Made by a program: the position numbers and the translations under genes
Notes under the pieces: generated by a model
Databases searched by the model: none
What the model was told of the DNA's origin: nothing
Seen by the model: the letters and a program-made list of their open reading frames with translations, nothing else
Source: Euglena gracilis
Lineage: Eukaryota; Euglenida; Euglenophyceae; Euglenales
DNA: 64,000 nt
Reading direction: 5' to 3'
NCBI GenBank assembly: GCA_039621445.1
Contig: CP154956.1
Coordinates: 12,213,443 to 12,277,442, forward strand
Part shown: one piece after another, positions 20,736 to 32,049 of the stretch
How positions within the stretch are numbered: position 1 is the first letter of the stretch
Layout of the letters: each line of letters begins with the position of its first letter

Positions 20736-22868
20736 GTGCCACCCACAACGCCTGTTCAGCAACGACCACAAACACCATTACCAGAAACAGAACCGGAGAC
20801 ACCTACGGAACCTCCAACGGCCGGACGGCCTACAACTCCCACAATGGCCGAAATGCCTTCCGAAACCACGACAGCCCCTGTACCTTCGTCAGACACGGTT
20901 CCTTCCGTCTGGGCAAATGCGCCAGTCGTAAGAGAAATCACTGACGAAGAACTGGCACAAAGATGGACAGACCCGAACGACTTTATACTTATACCACCCG
21001 AAGTCGGACGAGCCGCCGGACGCGTCCTCGGAAGCGTCCGAAGTGGCGTAGCCTCGATGGTTGCAATGGTGCGATCGAGGTCTTCTTCTTCGACGCGAAG
21101 TCCCCGCGACACGGGACTTGGCGAAGCAACCACACAAGAAGCTCCGGCTTCGACAACAACACTGGCCGCAGACGCGGTTGATGTCCAAACACCCGAAGCG
21201 GTGACAACAACCGAATCGACTACGGTCGAACAAACGCCAGCACATGACACAACACCCGTAGTGGTACACACACCTGAACAGGTGGTACCGACGGCTGCTG
21301 ACGTACCATCTAATACCACTACTACTACCACACCAACAGCCAAACCTGCTCCAAAATCGCCTGCAGAACGCCCTCTTCCGCCGCAGCGGAAAGAGAAAGG
21401 CAGTAAGTCCAAAGCCAAACCTCAGCTTGCAGAACCATGCAAACCGGCTGAGCGACACAACGAGCCAAAACCACCACCGCCTGGGAGTGGTAGCAAATCA
21501 GGAAAGAAGGCGAAAACCTCAGCCGCTACCACACCAGCCCCGACATATACCGAAGTGGCCGGGAAAAGCCGGGTCACTTCTACCATTCGAGGTAGAACGC
21601 GACAAGATACAACGTCGGAGACCTCACAAGATGACAACATGCCGGTTGATGATAATGCCACACTTTGGCAAGAAGACATTATCTCCAACCTGCCGAGCGT
21701 CGGAGAACGCATTGTCAACATACAATTAGCCCGCGAACGCGGACAACCGTTGAACAAGTGGATTCAACCGCTTTTCTTCAACGAAGAGAGGTACAATTAC
21801 TATGTTCGACATATTTGGCGATTCTACAATGCCAGATCACCAAGAGTGTTTGCCCAATACCTTGGGGAGACATTCCTGTTTGACAATCGGCCGAATGGCC
21901 AAACAACCTGGCTCTGTACAGTCTGTCACAACATCCGTAACAGCATGCCCGCTGTGCATGTCTGTTATGCAGACAACAAACGGAAGAACTTTCACCACAA
22001 TGAATTCGTGCCAAACACAGCCGCCCTGATTTGTGGTGATTGTATGCTTGCCTGGAGAAAACTGAACAACTTCCGGTGGTCGGAAGAGGACAGAGACCGT
22101 GACGTACCAGTTTTCTGTGTCAACTGCCTACGGGCAGACATATGGTTGCCCGCAGATGGCGGAAATCTCAAGATCGTACCCGGAAACGAGGAAGTTCTTG
22201 AAGATTTCCTGAACTACTACAAATCGAAACGACAAATGTACCAATTCAAAAGTTTCAAGAAAGCTGATGCTTTTGAGCGCGGCGGAATCGCCTTTGACTT
22301 CCAAACTGATTCCGGCGGAATCAGACTGGCTGTGGAATGTACAAAAGGGCGATTGCCCCTGCTGTTCAATGATGACGACTGGAAACGCGTCATCTACCCA
22401 CTGTTTACAAAGCCTTCAACGGTTTCTGAAACCACACAACGTTGGTTACTCCCTGAGTACCCACCAGAACGACATGGATACGAACACTATTCAGAATGGG
22501 TTGGCTCCATTCTGAAACCCCATATAACCCGTTGTGCCTGTGCATCCCGCGTGCATAACGTTGATTTCAACGCTATGCCTGGCATGCCACCACAGGTACC
22601 AGCAAATCATCCAAGATGGAACTACTACATTTGGCCTGCAACTTTTCCGAGAGTTTTCTGGGAAAACTTGCAAATTTACCTCCACAAGCGAGCTGAAACG
22701 CTCAGAACAGAACTTCCCAAGGAGATACAAGAAGTCAAAAGTTGGGTTATCCCCAGGATTGACATGGATAATCCTGACAAGGATACCCTGGACCTACGTC
22801 CAACCGAAATGACCTTGGTACAAGACCCACACATGGGTGAGTACTTCAAGGAAACCCACAAACGTTGA
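20736..22868 (+). CDS. E2 ORF3b, conserved env-position protein, C-terminal half
   Basis: 710 codons; GTG at 20736, and the frame opens at about 20712. Residues 1-300 are Pro/Thr/Ala-rich and disordered. Residues ~308-710 match the C-terminus of the E4 ORF3: IQPLF, YNARSPRVFAQYLGE (E4: YNSRSPRVLAQYFGE), a zinc-finger-like cluster (LCTVCHN, VHVC, a nearby His, CGDC, FCVNC), then NHPRWNYYIWPATFPRVFWE and a short C-terminal block ending near the TLVQDP motif. The spaced CxxC pairs and His suggest two zinc sites, RING/PHD-like in spacing only. Function unknown. Confidence 0.7.
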   Translation: MPPTTPVQQRPQTPLPETEPETPTEPPTAGRPTTPTMAEMPSETTTAPVPSSDTVPSVWANAPVVREITDEELAQRWTDPNDFILIPPEVGRAAGRVLGSVRSGVASMVAMVRSRSSSSTRSPRDTGLGEATTQEAPASTTTLAADAVDVQTPEAVTTTESTTVEQTPAHDTTPVVVHTPEQVVPTAADVPSNTTTTTTPTAKPAPKSPAERPLPPQRKEKGSKSKAKPQLAEPCKPAERHNEPKPPPPGSGSKSGKKAKTSAATTPAPTYTEVAGKSRVTSTIRGRTRQDTTSETSQDDNMPVDDNATLWQEDIISNLPSVGERIVNIQLARERGQPLNKWIQPLFFNEERYNYYVRHIWRFYNARSPRVFAQYLGETFLFDNRPNGQTTWLCTVCHNIRNSMPAVHVCYADNKRKNFHHNEFVPNTAALICGDCMLAWRKLNNFRWSEEDRDRDVPVFCVNCLRADIWLPADGGNLKIVPGNEEVLEDFLNYYKSKRQMYQFKSFKKADAFERGGIAFDFQTDSGGIRLAVECTKGRLPLLFNDDDWKRVIYPLFTKPSTVSETTQRWLLPEYPPERHGYEHYSEWVGSILKPHITRCACASRVHNVDFNAMPGMPPQVPANHPRWNYYIWPATFPRVFWENLQIYLHKRAETLRTELPKEIQEVKSWVIPRIDMDNPDKDTLDLRPTEMTLVQDPHMGEYFKETHKR

Positions 22869-23241
22869 GGGTTTCCTGTCTCGTACAATCAGCTTCGGCT
22901 GAAATGGGCGTAGTCCCAAACAATGAGCGAAGTCTCGAGCGTGTATACGCATTTCATCATCGCCTTCAACGCCGTCCCAAGACACAATGGCGGAATCGCC
23001 TTAAGTTCGGTGGATAACATGTTGATCGCGAAGATTCAAGACCACAAGGACACTACGGTGTCAAGTAAGAAGACGCACAAAGCACAGCATGCGCGTCAGA
23101 ATTCTTTTGCGCTTTGTGCTCCAAACAAGGTAACCGTAATTGGGAACCAGACCATGGTATCCTGGTACTGTCTCCCTGAACCTGGGACTGTGCCTGGCAT
23201 CCCGACTGGCCTGGTCCAGAAGGGAAATCGGGCAGAGCCCT
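22869..23241 (+). other. E2 3' untranslated region
   Basis: No gene seen. The last ~50 bp (ctggtccagaagggaaatcg...) matches the segment preceding the polypurine tract in E1 and E4, showing a shared 3' terminal module. Confidence 0.6.
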
Positions 23242-23253
23242 GGGAGGGGGATG
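23242..23253 (+). other. E2 polypurine tract
   Basis: GGGAGGGGGATG abutting the 3' LTR. Confidence 0.75.
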
Positions 23254-23682
23254 TGTACCAGGCAGCCATTCTGCCATGGCACTGTGTACCAGATACAAGG
23301 GGCTACGGCCTACAACCTGGCTACGGCCGGGCCGTACACAGTGGCATGGTTAAAACCATAAGACAAAGAGAGAATCTCAGAGCTAGCGAAAGCTTAGCGA
23401 AAGTAACTGGTTCCTAATTCAAGGTTACAGGGTTTGGTGCTTTGCAATTCTGTTTTAGAATTCTGAGGGCGAAGTCCCATTTGAATAGAAGTTTTCTTTC
23501 TTTCTTTTACAAAGCTCGAAAGAGCAAAAGTCACAATCATATAAGGGACTGCGGTCCCACCAATTCTTCTGCTTGTGTGCTTTGCATTCAAAAGGGGAAA
23601 AGGGAAGCAAATTTTATTGTTACTCCCCCCACGGGCTTTTCAGGGGAAAACCTTAAGTAGAAAAGCCGGGGTGGGACGTACA
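23254..23682 (+). repeat. E2 3' LTR (429 bp)
   Basis: Same boundaries as the 5' LTR. Followed at 23683 by cttggaagcacc, which is E1-family pol sequence (compare 9607). Confidence 0.87.
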
Positions 23683-25374
23683 CTTGGAAGCACCAATGTC
23701 ACACAACAACCTTTCCCATGAATACCTGTAGGCTGAATTCCTTTTTGTCATGTACAAAGACTGGGTGTGGTTCAGGTGGTTTGCAAAAAGATCAATGCAA
23801 ATCTGACCCTCAGAAATCTGCAATTCATCCAAAGCTTTTGTCTTCACTGGCTTCACCAAAGTGTAGCTTTCTGTCTTGAAAAGTCTGAAAATTCTTTTGA
23901 TGGTGTGGTCCCCATCATGGCTCTGAAGTAAAAACTCCTCACCATCAATGATGATTCTGGGGGGTCTGGTCAGCAACCCACCAAAAAATTCACTTTCAGT
24001 AAAGTCAGTCCCCAAAACTGCCTCGAAGGCATTTGTTTCAACAACAACCGCTTTAAGCTTTAGAATTTTTCGTCCCAACTCCAAACTCACCTCACACACT
24101 CCTTCAGAAAAAATGTACTCCCCGTTGCCGATCTGCAGGGGTACCGCAGCACTCCGTTGAATTTTATTCTCTGGAACACATTTCTTAGAAACTGCTGTAA
24201 TGGTGGCCCCAGTGTCCAAAATGGCTTGAATTTCCTTTCCATAAACCCTCACTGGCAAAAGATAAGTTTTACACACCATCTGGAGCAACTGCAAAGCATC
24301 AGCCTTTCTCTTTTTGGGGTTCTCACCCTGGGGGGTAACCTGGGTTTGCACTCCCTGCGGTTGAACCGAAGGGGTCCCTTTGCCTGCCCCCTTCTGGGCT
24401 GCCGCCTTCTTTTTCTCAAACTTTTCTTTTGACCAACATCTGTCTTCATAATGCCCTTTTTTGTGACAAAATCGACAGAAAATTGTGGCTCCAAATCGTG
24501 GGGCTGGGGTGTCATCAACTTTTCTTTCACTCTTGCCTTTGCCTTTTCCTTTGCCTTTTCCTTTTCCACCAGATTTTCCACCTTTTCCAGATTCTGGGAC
24601 ATTTTCACCAACTTTTTCAGATTGATCAGGGGGTCTTTCAATCAATGGTCTGAGATTTTCTTTTTTCAGCAAATTCCTCTCCAACCAATCTTCAGAACTT
24701 TTTTCCAAAATTGTTTTTCTCAAATCTGTGAATGTCTCAGAACGATGTTTGTAAAATCTGTCTGCCCTGATGTCTGCATACATTCTGGGGTGTAATTTCC
24801 TCAGCAACACCAAAAACTTTTCTTGTTCACTCATGGCCTGGGGGCTCAGCCTGGCCATCAAAATGTCCAATTCAATGAAAAGTTTTTTGATGTCTTGGGG
24901 TTCAGGGTTCTGGGAAAGTGCTGGCAATTTGTCAATGGCAGACCTCAAAGTCATGTCATTTTCCAGTGTTGGGAACAAATTTGCAATTTCCAACAGCACT
25001 TTTTCAAAATCGTCATCCTCATCCATCACTTTTTCAACCAGTTTTTTCACCTTGGGGGTGCAACATTCCAACAGCCAATCCTTTTTCTGGACATTTCCAA
25101 ATGCAACTGCACCAGTTAACCTCAACCATCTGCCAAAATCTTTCAAAAACTCTGGCCAATTTGTGCCATCAAACTCTGGCAATTTCACAGGGGGTAATCT
25201 TGAACTTTGGGTTGAACTTTGGCTGGGGTTGCTGGAATTTGGTTCAACAATTTGCTTCAGAAATGTTTCAACCTGGGTGATGGGGTTCACAGGGGTAAAC
25301 ACAGACTGACTGCTGCTGGCTGATTTGATTTCCAATTCCTGCAACCTTCTTTCCAAATCTTCAATGGAGGACAT
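23683..25374 (-). pseudogene. E1-family Gag-Pro, truncated
   Basis: About 563 genuine codons from ATG 25374; the last residues read into the E2 LTR. N-terminal coiled-coil start (SIEDLERRLQELE), a gag capsid-type region (about residues 65-250), a Gly-Lys run (GKGKGKGKGKGK), CCHC knuckle CRFCHKKGHYEDRC (about 24480-24436), protease AILDTGATIT (about 24225-24194), and the first half of the N6-methyltransferase-like block, ending just after WERLLCDIGASK and before NPPF. Gag and protease share one frame. Where they overlap it is nearly identical to E1 at 9612-10503. Confidence 0.82.
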
Positions 25375-26011
25375 TTCTGCAGATCACTTTCAAAAAACTC
25401 AACCACTGGCTCTGAAAACTGGGAGAAACAGAAACACTGGCCAACCCAAAAAGACAAACAAAAACTGAAGAAACCAGAACAGAAAACCAACCACTGGGTT
25501 CAGGACCAGGTCAGCAAGATGATGAAGATCTTGCCTCAACCAGGATCTTGTTCTGGACAGCAAGGTGAACAGCACCACTTACAACCTTCAACAACCAAGT
25601 AATCAATACCACAACTGTTGACAATCTCTCCACTGTGAACTTGTTCACCACAGCCTCAATGTCAACTTCTTGTTGAAGATGTTGTTCTGTACCAGCAACT
25701 TGGTTAACCTTGCCTTCAGGAACACCAACTTCTGGAACTTCAATAACCAGTGAAACAATGTTGAATCTCCTCGAAGACGTCTTGGACGATTGGAACAACA
25801 AACCTCTGCGACCAACTTTGGACGTCTCAGAATATTCTTTTGTTTTTATTGAAATCCTCGGATTCCCAATTTTTCTTGATATCCCAATTGTCCCCAAAGA
25901 CGTAACACAATCAATGCAAAGACATAACCAGAGCCAGCAGTCTGCACAGGAGGAAAGGTTCGAATTAGGAATACAAAGTTCGGTTTCAGGCGGTTAGTAA
26001 ATAGTCCGCAC
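25375..26011 (-). other. Leader upstream of E1-family gag
   Basis: About 640 bp with no convincing gene. The stretch just before the gag ATG is pyrimidine-rich on the minus strand and has several CAG acceptor-like trinucleotides. The 5' LTR expected here is absent; sequence switches to E3 at 26012. Confidence 0.5.
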
Positions 26012-26296
26012 CAGGTTTCCCGGCTGCCAAGGTCTTCACAGCAGTAGCTCCTTCACGACGCAATAAGACAGACGGTTTCCGTCCGGATGGCCATTGGCAG
26101 AGGGGGGCTCGTGGCGGAGGGGGGGGGGGGGCTCTTGGATGCTTCCATCCAGAGCTTAGAGTGACACAGACCCAGGTTCATCCCAGGGCTGTTCAGCGAT
26201 TTCCGCTACCAATGTATATATACGTGTATAGTATATGGATGTCCAGGCTCCATGAACGCACTTACCTTACATGAGCCTGGTAATGCCGTTTCGGCA
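26012..26296 (-). other. 3' flank of the E3 ORF3 tail
   Basis: Homologous to 57228-57509 of E4. Holds G-runs, a TA-rich microsatellite (near 26215-26240) and a 9-bp hairpin (26280-26300) that spans the ORF3 stop codon. The left edge is a rearrangement junction with the E1-family leader. Confidence 0.6.
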
Positions 26297-29200
26297 TTAC
26301 ATCCGTTCCAGCCGCCAATAATCATGGCGGGAGTCCAAGGGATCTTCCACAAGGACCATCTGGAATTGTGGTGGTGGTGGCCTATCTACGAGCCAGGTTT
26401 CTGGCGATTCGTATTCGAAATCAGGTGCCACCCAGTCCCGAACCCATCCTTCGGGGACTGTGTGCTTGGTTACACTCGCTCTTTCCGCGAGGAACCATTG
26501 CAGCTTCTCCAAGAATTTCCTGGGCAGAGTGGCTGGCCAGATGAAGTGATTCATCCGTGGGTGATTGGCTGACACCTGCGGGGCATTCCCCGGGTGGAAG
26601 TCAATCGGCATGTGATACGCACATTCCGCGCGGACTGTATGGGGTCGTAATACGGCCCCAAGCCAGTCTTTCCAGGTCATCCCGTGTTCTTCGGGTGGCC
26701 ATTGTGGCAGGCACCAGCGACCGTTTCGGTCCTGGGTTGTGAACAGGCGGAAAATTTTCTTTTCCCTGTCCGCTTTCTCGCAGAGGTAAGGTAATCTTAC
26801 GCCTGCTTCCTCTGCCTTGGTGTGTGGGGGGTCTTTGGTCGTGCTCTCCGGGCCCCTGGGGGGGGGCGGCCTTGGTTGGTGGCCTCTGGGCCCCCGGGGG
26901 GGGGGGGGGGGGCGTGGGGTTGTGGCCTCTGGGCCCCGGGGGGGGGTCCTGGCTCGGTTGCCTCTGGGGCCCCCTGGGGGGGGGGGTCCTGGCTCGGTGG
27001 CCCTCTGGGGCCCCCTGGGGGGGGGGGGTGGCTCGGTCGCCCTCTGGGGCCTCCTGGGGGCCTTCTCGCTCCGGATCCGCTTCTGCAGCTGCGCACTGAG
27101 GGACTCCGCCCGCCCGTTCGCCGCGTGGTGGTACGCCTGGGCGTAGGCGTGGCGGATCCCGAGCAGGCCGCACATGCTGCGCCACCACGCGCCAGCAAAA
27201 TGCGGCCCGCGATCACTCGTGATCACGCTGGGCAGCCCGTGCGGCGACCACCACCCCCGGTACATCGCCTTGGCCACGGTGGCGGCGGTGAGGCCGCGCG
27301 TGTGGTGGGCCGTGGCCACCGACGCCATGATGTACGGCGGGACGGGCGTCGGGCAGACCTTCAGCCGCAGCGGCTGGTGCGGGTGCTCGGTGGCCTGGCA
27401 CACCGGGCACGTCCGCTGCAGGCCGCCGGCCACCTTCGCCGCCTCCATCCGGTCCGCGAAGACGTAGGTACGCTCGGCATGCTCCACCAGCCGGTCCCCG
27501 CCAACGTGGCCGGAGACCGAGTGCTGCTCCCTCAGCACCTCCGCCAGCAGCCCGCTCGGCACACACCACCTCCCCGCCGAGACGAGCCGCCCATCCACCA
27601 GCTGGAACCCGCTGGGCCAGCCCGGGCCGTTGTGGGCCTGGTCCCAGACAGGCTTCCAGCGCGGGCACACCGCATACGCCTTGCTCCAGTCCATGTCGAA
27701 GACGTTGATGTCCAGGTCAGGCTGCGGGAGCACGGGATCAGCGGTTGACGGCACACCCGCTGAGGGCACTGCAGACGGGACCGACGCGGCCGGTGACGGC
27801 ACACCGGCTGCGGACGCTGGGACGTGCATGGCCGGTGATGACACCCCGGTCGTGGGCGCTGCGGACGGTGCGATAGACTGCGGTGCGGTGGACTGCGGTT
27901 CTGGTGATGGGACTGGCGATGGCGCGTTGGATGATGGTGCTGGCACGGACGCTGGTGATGCGATGCACGACGCAGACGGTGGGACTGCCGCAGACGATGC
28001 CGACGGTGGGACTGCTGCGGCCGCGGGAGACGAGGCTGACGGGTGCATCTCGCGTGGGTGCTCGGACCGCGTACCGTGCAGGGCGTCTGCTGGGGCGTCT
28101 CGGGCGTTGCGCTGCGTGTCGAGGCGGCTGCGCGTGGTGACGGCGATGTGGGACGCTGACGGGACCGCGGCGAATGACTGGAGCGGGATCAGCTGGATAA
28201 CGGCCAGCTCTCTCCCCTCCTTCAGGGTTGACCTCTCCACCTGTTCCGCCTTGGTCTCCTCGTCCTCGGGATGAACCGCCTTCGGGGTGGACTTCTCGCG
28301 CAGCTTCTCCTCCAGGATGTGGGCCTTCATCTCCTCCGTGTCAGCCTCGGTGCCGTGCCACGAGGTGTCGCGCCAGCCTTGTGAGGCCGGGTAGGCCCAG
28401 CGAGACATGGCATCGCCCACCACGTTGGTCTCGCCGGGGACGTGCACCACGGTGATGCGGAACTCGTTGAGCTTCGCATGCCATCTGGCCCGCCTCCCCT
28501 GCGGGCCCACTCCGGCGACGTACTCCTTGTACCACGACTCCAGGCTGAGGTGGTCGGTCAGGACGAGGATCTCGTTGTCCAGCAGGAAGCCCGCCCACTT
28601 GTCGAGGGCGGCCACCACGGCATACGTCTCCTTGTCCCGGACATCCCACCGAAGGCGCTGCCCCTCGGTGAGCTTCCGGGACATGAAGGCCACCGGGACG
28701 GAGGCCCCCGGCCGCAGGTCCTCCACCCGCGGCACGCCGTCGATGTTCGTGAACTGCTCCAGCACCGCTCCGATGGCGTAGTCCGACGCGTCGGTGCGCA
28801 GGACGAACGGCTTGGCTGGATCGATGTGGTACAGCTCCAGGTCGGCGACGAGGGCCTTCTTCAGCTTGTCGAACGCCTCCTTCTCCTGCTCCGTCCACAC
28901 CACTGGGTGCTTGGATCCCGCCTTGGTCAGCTCCCTCGGCAACTTCAGCTTCTCCTGCAACGGCGCCGCCAGCTCCGCATAGAGTCTCACGTAGCCCGCA
29001 TAGTAATTGCAGACGCCGAGAAACGCGCGGAGACTGCTGACCGTCGGCGGCAGCTGCCAGTGCTGCACCGCCGACAGTTTGCCTGGGGCAGGCGCCCTCC
29101 TGCCGTGCCCCAGGACATGCCCCACGAACTCGACCTGCCTCATGAAGAGCTTGACCTTGCGGCTGTCGCTGACCCATCTGTCCTTCTCCAACTCCAGCAA

Positions 29201-31260
29201 CGTCTCACGGACGTCTCGGGCATGCTTCTGGTAGAACTCCTCGTCCGTCTCCTCCGCTCTCTGCCGCGTACTGACGATGATGTCGTCGAAGTACGGGCGG
29301 GAGTGCGCCTTCACCGCCGCGCAGGTGGCGTCGATGTCCCGCTGCAGGAGGGCGGGCCCGACGTTGATCCCCTGCGGGACCACACGCCACTGCCACAGCC
29401 CACCCGGCAGCTGGACGTTCGTCACCGGTCGGCTCTCCTCCGCCAAGGCCACCTGGTGGAACGCGTCCCGCAAGTCGATGGTGCTGAAGAGGGTACACTT
29501 CGCCTGCTCCGCCACGATCTCCTCCGTCAAGGGCAAGGGGTAGCTGTCCGCCATGATCTGCAGGTTCGTCACCGCGTAGTCACACACCATCCTCCACTTC
29601 CCGTTCTTCTTCCGAATCGGGATGGCCGCCGCCCGCCACGGGCCGCGGCCCGGCTCCACCTTCCGGTCGCGGCGGCACTCCTCCTCCATCTCCCGCAACG
29701 CCTCAAGCCGCTCGCCCTTCAGGTGGATCACCCTCCCCACCACCGGCTGGGCGTTTGGCTTGAGGCGCAGCACCGCCATCCCGTGCTGGCCTCGGGGCGG
29801 CGGATCGGGGTAGACGCGGTCGCAGAAGACGCGGCCCTCGAACTCCTTGAGCATCTCGGCGCGCAGCTGGACGGCCAGGGGATGCTGCTCCTCCGCCTCG
29901 GCCGTGACCACCCCACGGACTTCCTTCGCCTCCTTGGCCGCATCGATCAGCACCTTGGCCACCATTGCCTCCTCCTCGGCGTCCAGGGCCTCGTCCTCCT
30001 CGTCTCCGTCGGGGCCGTTGACCCCGACGGTGAGCCTCATCTTCCTCACCACGGCCTCCATCTCCTCCTCCACTTCGGACGGCGTGCGGGGCAACGGCGA
30101 CGGGCTGCGTGCTCGGACGGTCGCGTGGGTGCGTGTGCTTAGCGCTGCGATCTCGCTTGCTTCGGTGCCGGCGATGACCCATCGGGGGTCGTCGTGGAGC
30201 TGGAGCGCATCCCGCCAGGGTTGCACATCCAGCCTGTGCTCCTTCAGCAAGGGGTAACCCAGAATCAGGTCACACCCTATATCACCGTCATGGACGGTGA
30301 TGTGGCTGTGCCACCTCTTCACTCCTCCACTCCTCTCTCCTTCGCTCCTCGCGTTGAACACCAGGAGGACGTCCGCCTCGTTGCTGCCGCCCGCCAGCAG
30401 GTCGCCGTTCACGGTCCGCAGCAGCAGCGGTCGCTCACTGCGACGAAAACATCCGTTCGGGAACAAGTCCCGACGGATCAGCGATGTCTGCGCCCCCGTG
30501 TCGATGAGGGCCTTCGCCTTCTCCTCCCGGCCGTCGATCTCGATGACCACATCCAGCATCAGCTGGTAGCTGCCGCCCCGCCTCTCCATGCGGCCCACCT
30601 GGAAGGGCCGGCTGGGGCGGTACTGCCACGGACGGACGGTGACCTTGTGGACCTTCCGCGGGGGGTGGGGCTCGTCGGCGGCGGTGGTGACGGGCTCGGC
30701 GGGTGGATCGTTGTGCGGCTCGGCGGGGGTGCACGATGCTTGGCGGGTGCACGATGGCGGTCGTTGGCGCGGGGCTTGGGACAGCGCCGCTGCTCGCGGG
30801 GGCAGCGCCGTCCGGCTTGGCGGTGCGGTGGCGGACGCGGGTGCGGGTGCCGGCGACGGCGGTATCGCGTTGGGCGGCACGGCTGCTTGGCGGGTTGGTG
30901 GGGTGCGCTCGCACATGTATCGGACGACACGTTCGGGAATGCGATACGCCTGCTCTCGGGTGCCGCGCTGTTGGGACGCCCCACCCAGCTGCCGCCGATG
31001 ACGTCGTCGTCCATCTTGCTCCTCCACGATGTTCTCGCACTGGCCGTCGCACACGATGTCCTGCATGGGGGCCATGGAGTCCGCGATCCAGAAGCGTGTG
31101 GGCTTACGATAGCCCCACGCCTCGAACATGCAGTAGTCCACATCGACGTACTGCATGTCCTCCACGACTTTGCGGTGGCGGAGTTTCCCATAGCGGGGAT
31201 TCTCCAGCCACCACAGGGACGGCCGCAGGTAGGCGATGCTCTCCTTCGTCTTCGGACCAG
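26297..31260 (-). pseudogene. E3 Pol fused in frame to an ORF3 tail
   Basis: One frame open from 31828, with its first ~190 codons out of register. From about 31258: second half of a methyltransferase-like domain, protease KALIDTGAQTS (30512-30483), RT with YFDDIIVS (about 29300-29272), RNase H VLRTDASDYAIG and VLTDHLSLESW (28805-28540), a Pro/Ala/Ser-rich spacer, then integrase with HHCC finger (CPVCQ near 27410), SDRGPHF (about 27230) and NGRAES (about 27120). The stretch that should hold the first integrase Asp is missing, and the integrase C-terminus is replaced by a GC-rich repeat (27080-26820). After it the frame becomes the last ~170 residues of ORF3 (EEAGVRLPYL... to RLERM). The fusion looks accidental, yet the frame is preserved. 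Confidence 0.78.
26820..27080. repeat. GC-rich tandem repeat bridging E3 pol and ORF3 tail
   Basis: Irregular repeats of ctctggggccccctgggggg separated by G-runs of up to 16 or so; read on the minus strand they give RGPQRATEP/PPPPGGP units. They start where integrase homology ends and stop where ORF3 homology starts. G-run length here may be unreliable in assembly. Confidence 0.8.
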
Positions 31261-31515
31261 GAAGTCGGCCTTCCGCAGCCGCCGCCTCCTGGTCGTCATC
31301 GCGCTGGAGTACTCGGTGCACGGCGGCGAGGCGGCGACCAACTCGAAGTCGCCGGGCCAGTACTCCTCCCAGTACCGCCAGCGCCGCACGTCCACCGTCT
31401 TGTCCGCCTTCCACCGCGGGTCGGCGTCCACCGAGACGACGGAGTAGTCGAGCTTCTCCAGCGCCCGCTTCACCGAACCCGTTCCGGAGAACAGGTCCAG
31501 TGCCCACCTCTTTGG
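31065..31515 (-). pseudogene. C5-cytosine-methyltransferase-like domain of E3, frameshifted
   Basis: First half in the frame 31989-30559: motif I-like LDLFSGTGSVKRALEKL (about 31510-31460), a second-strand acidic VSVDADP, and motif IV-like ASPPCTEYSSA (about 31340-31300). Second half in the frame used by pol: KESIAYLRPSLWWLENPRYG (31250-31190; ENP where C5 enzymes have ENV) and YRKPTRFW (31125-31083). The two halves join only if one base is changed near 31258, so this copy is broken. The order of motifs is that of DNA C5-methyltransferases, in the sub-group with SPPC(T)EYS and ENP. No target-recognition region is obvious. It lies just N-terminal of the protease. Confidence 0.7.
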
Positions 31516-32049
31516 CGTCGAGGTTGTTGGTGACGATGCGGCCGGCTTCGGTGCCGCCCGGGAGGACGGTGCGCTCTGCGGGGGAGCGGGGCGCTGGTTG
31601 CTGCGGGCGCGGAACGTGGTGCCGCTGACGGCGCTGCTGATGGCTTGGGCAGCGTCGTCCGGCTTGGTGCGGTCTGGCGCGGTGCTCGCTTCTGCTGCTG
31701 CCGGGCTGGGAGCGTCGCGGTGGCACGATGCTGCGTAGACGATTGCACGGACGCTTCTGGCTTGGCGGGGGGCGAGGACTGCGCAGACGAGACCGGTCGC
31801 GCCGCAGACGATCCCTCGGAACAAACAAGACTTCTTCTGTAGCACGGAACAGTAGTTGTTTGTCGAAATCTGATGGGCCCCGCCTTGACCGTGTGCTTCA
31901 GGGCACGGTCTCTCCCCTCCTTGGGAGATTTGGGGCTTGCTGGGTCTGGGGGGCGTGCGGGGCTCTTGGGTGATTGCCCGCACGCTCACGCTGGCGTTGG
32001 GATTTGACGGCCGGCCCAGACCCCCATCCCTGGGGCCTGGGCGGCCCCG

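Larger units (their letters stand above)
10504..23682 (+). mobile_element. E2: 13.2-kb plus-strand LTR retroelement with ORF3
   Basis: Two 429-bp direct LTRs, PBS, gag, in-frame UAG, pol truncated within the RT, ORF3a, ORF3b, polypurine tract. I count three differences between the LTRs, so insertion or homogenisation is recent. Flanks do not show a target duplication (ttttg before, cttgg after). Instead both sides are E1-family sequence in the same orientation overlapping by about 0.9 kb (9612-10503 equals 23688-24580). That is what recombination between two E2 copies at different sites would leave. The missing RNase H and integrase mean it must borrow enzymes. Confidence 0.85.
23683..26011 (-). 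mobile_element. E1-family copy 2: leader, gag and protease only
   Basis: The 5' part of an E1-like element on the minus strand. It is cut at 23683 by E2, and at 26012 it meets E3 sequence (ccaggtttcccggctg), with no LTR retained on either side. It supplies the gag that E1 lacks. Confidence 0.8.

Noticed and set aside
20700-20740. Programmed -1 frameshift between ORF3a and ORF3b
   Set aside because: No slippery heptamer is visible, and E4 encodes both halves in one frame; a simple mutation is more likely.
25511-25897. 128-codon minus-strand frame upstream of the E1-family gag
   Set aside because: No domain, no homologue elsewhere in the window, and it lies in the leader.
28442-30142. 566-codon plus-strand frame opposite E3 pol
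   Set aside because: GC-rich antisense shadow of RT/RNase H; His/Leu/Arg-rich with no domain.
31520-31989. N-terminal ~150 residues before the C5-methyltransferase-like motifs as a separate domain
   Set aside because: Ala/Pro/Ser-rich, with no motif; could be leader or linker.
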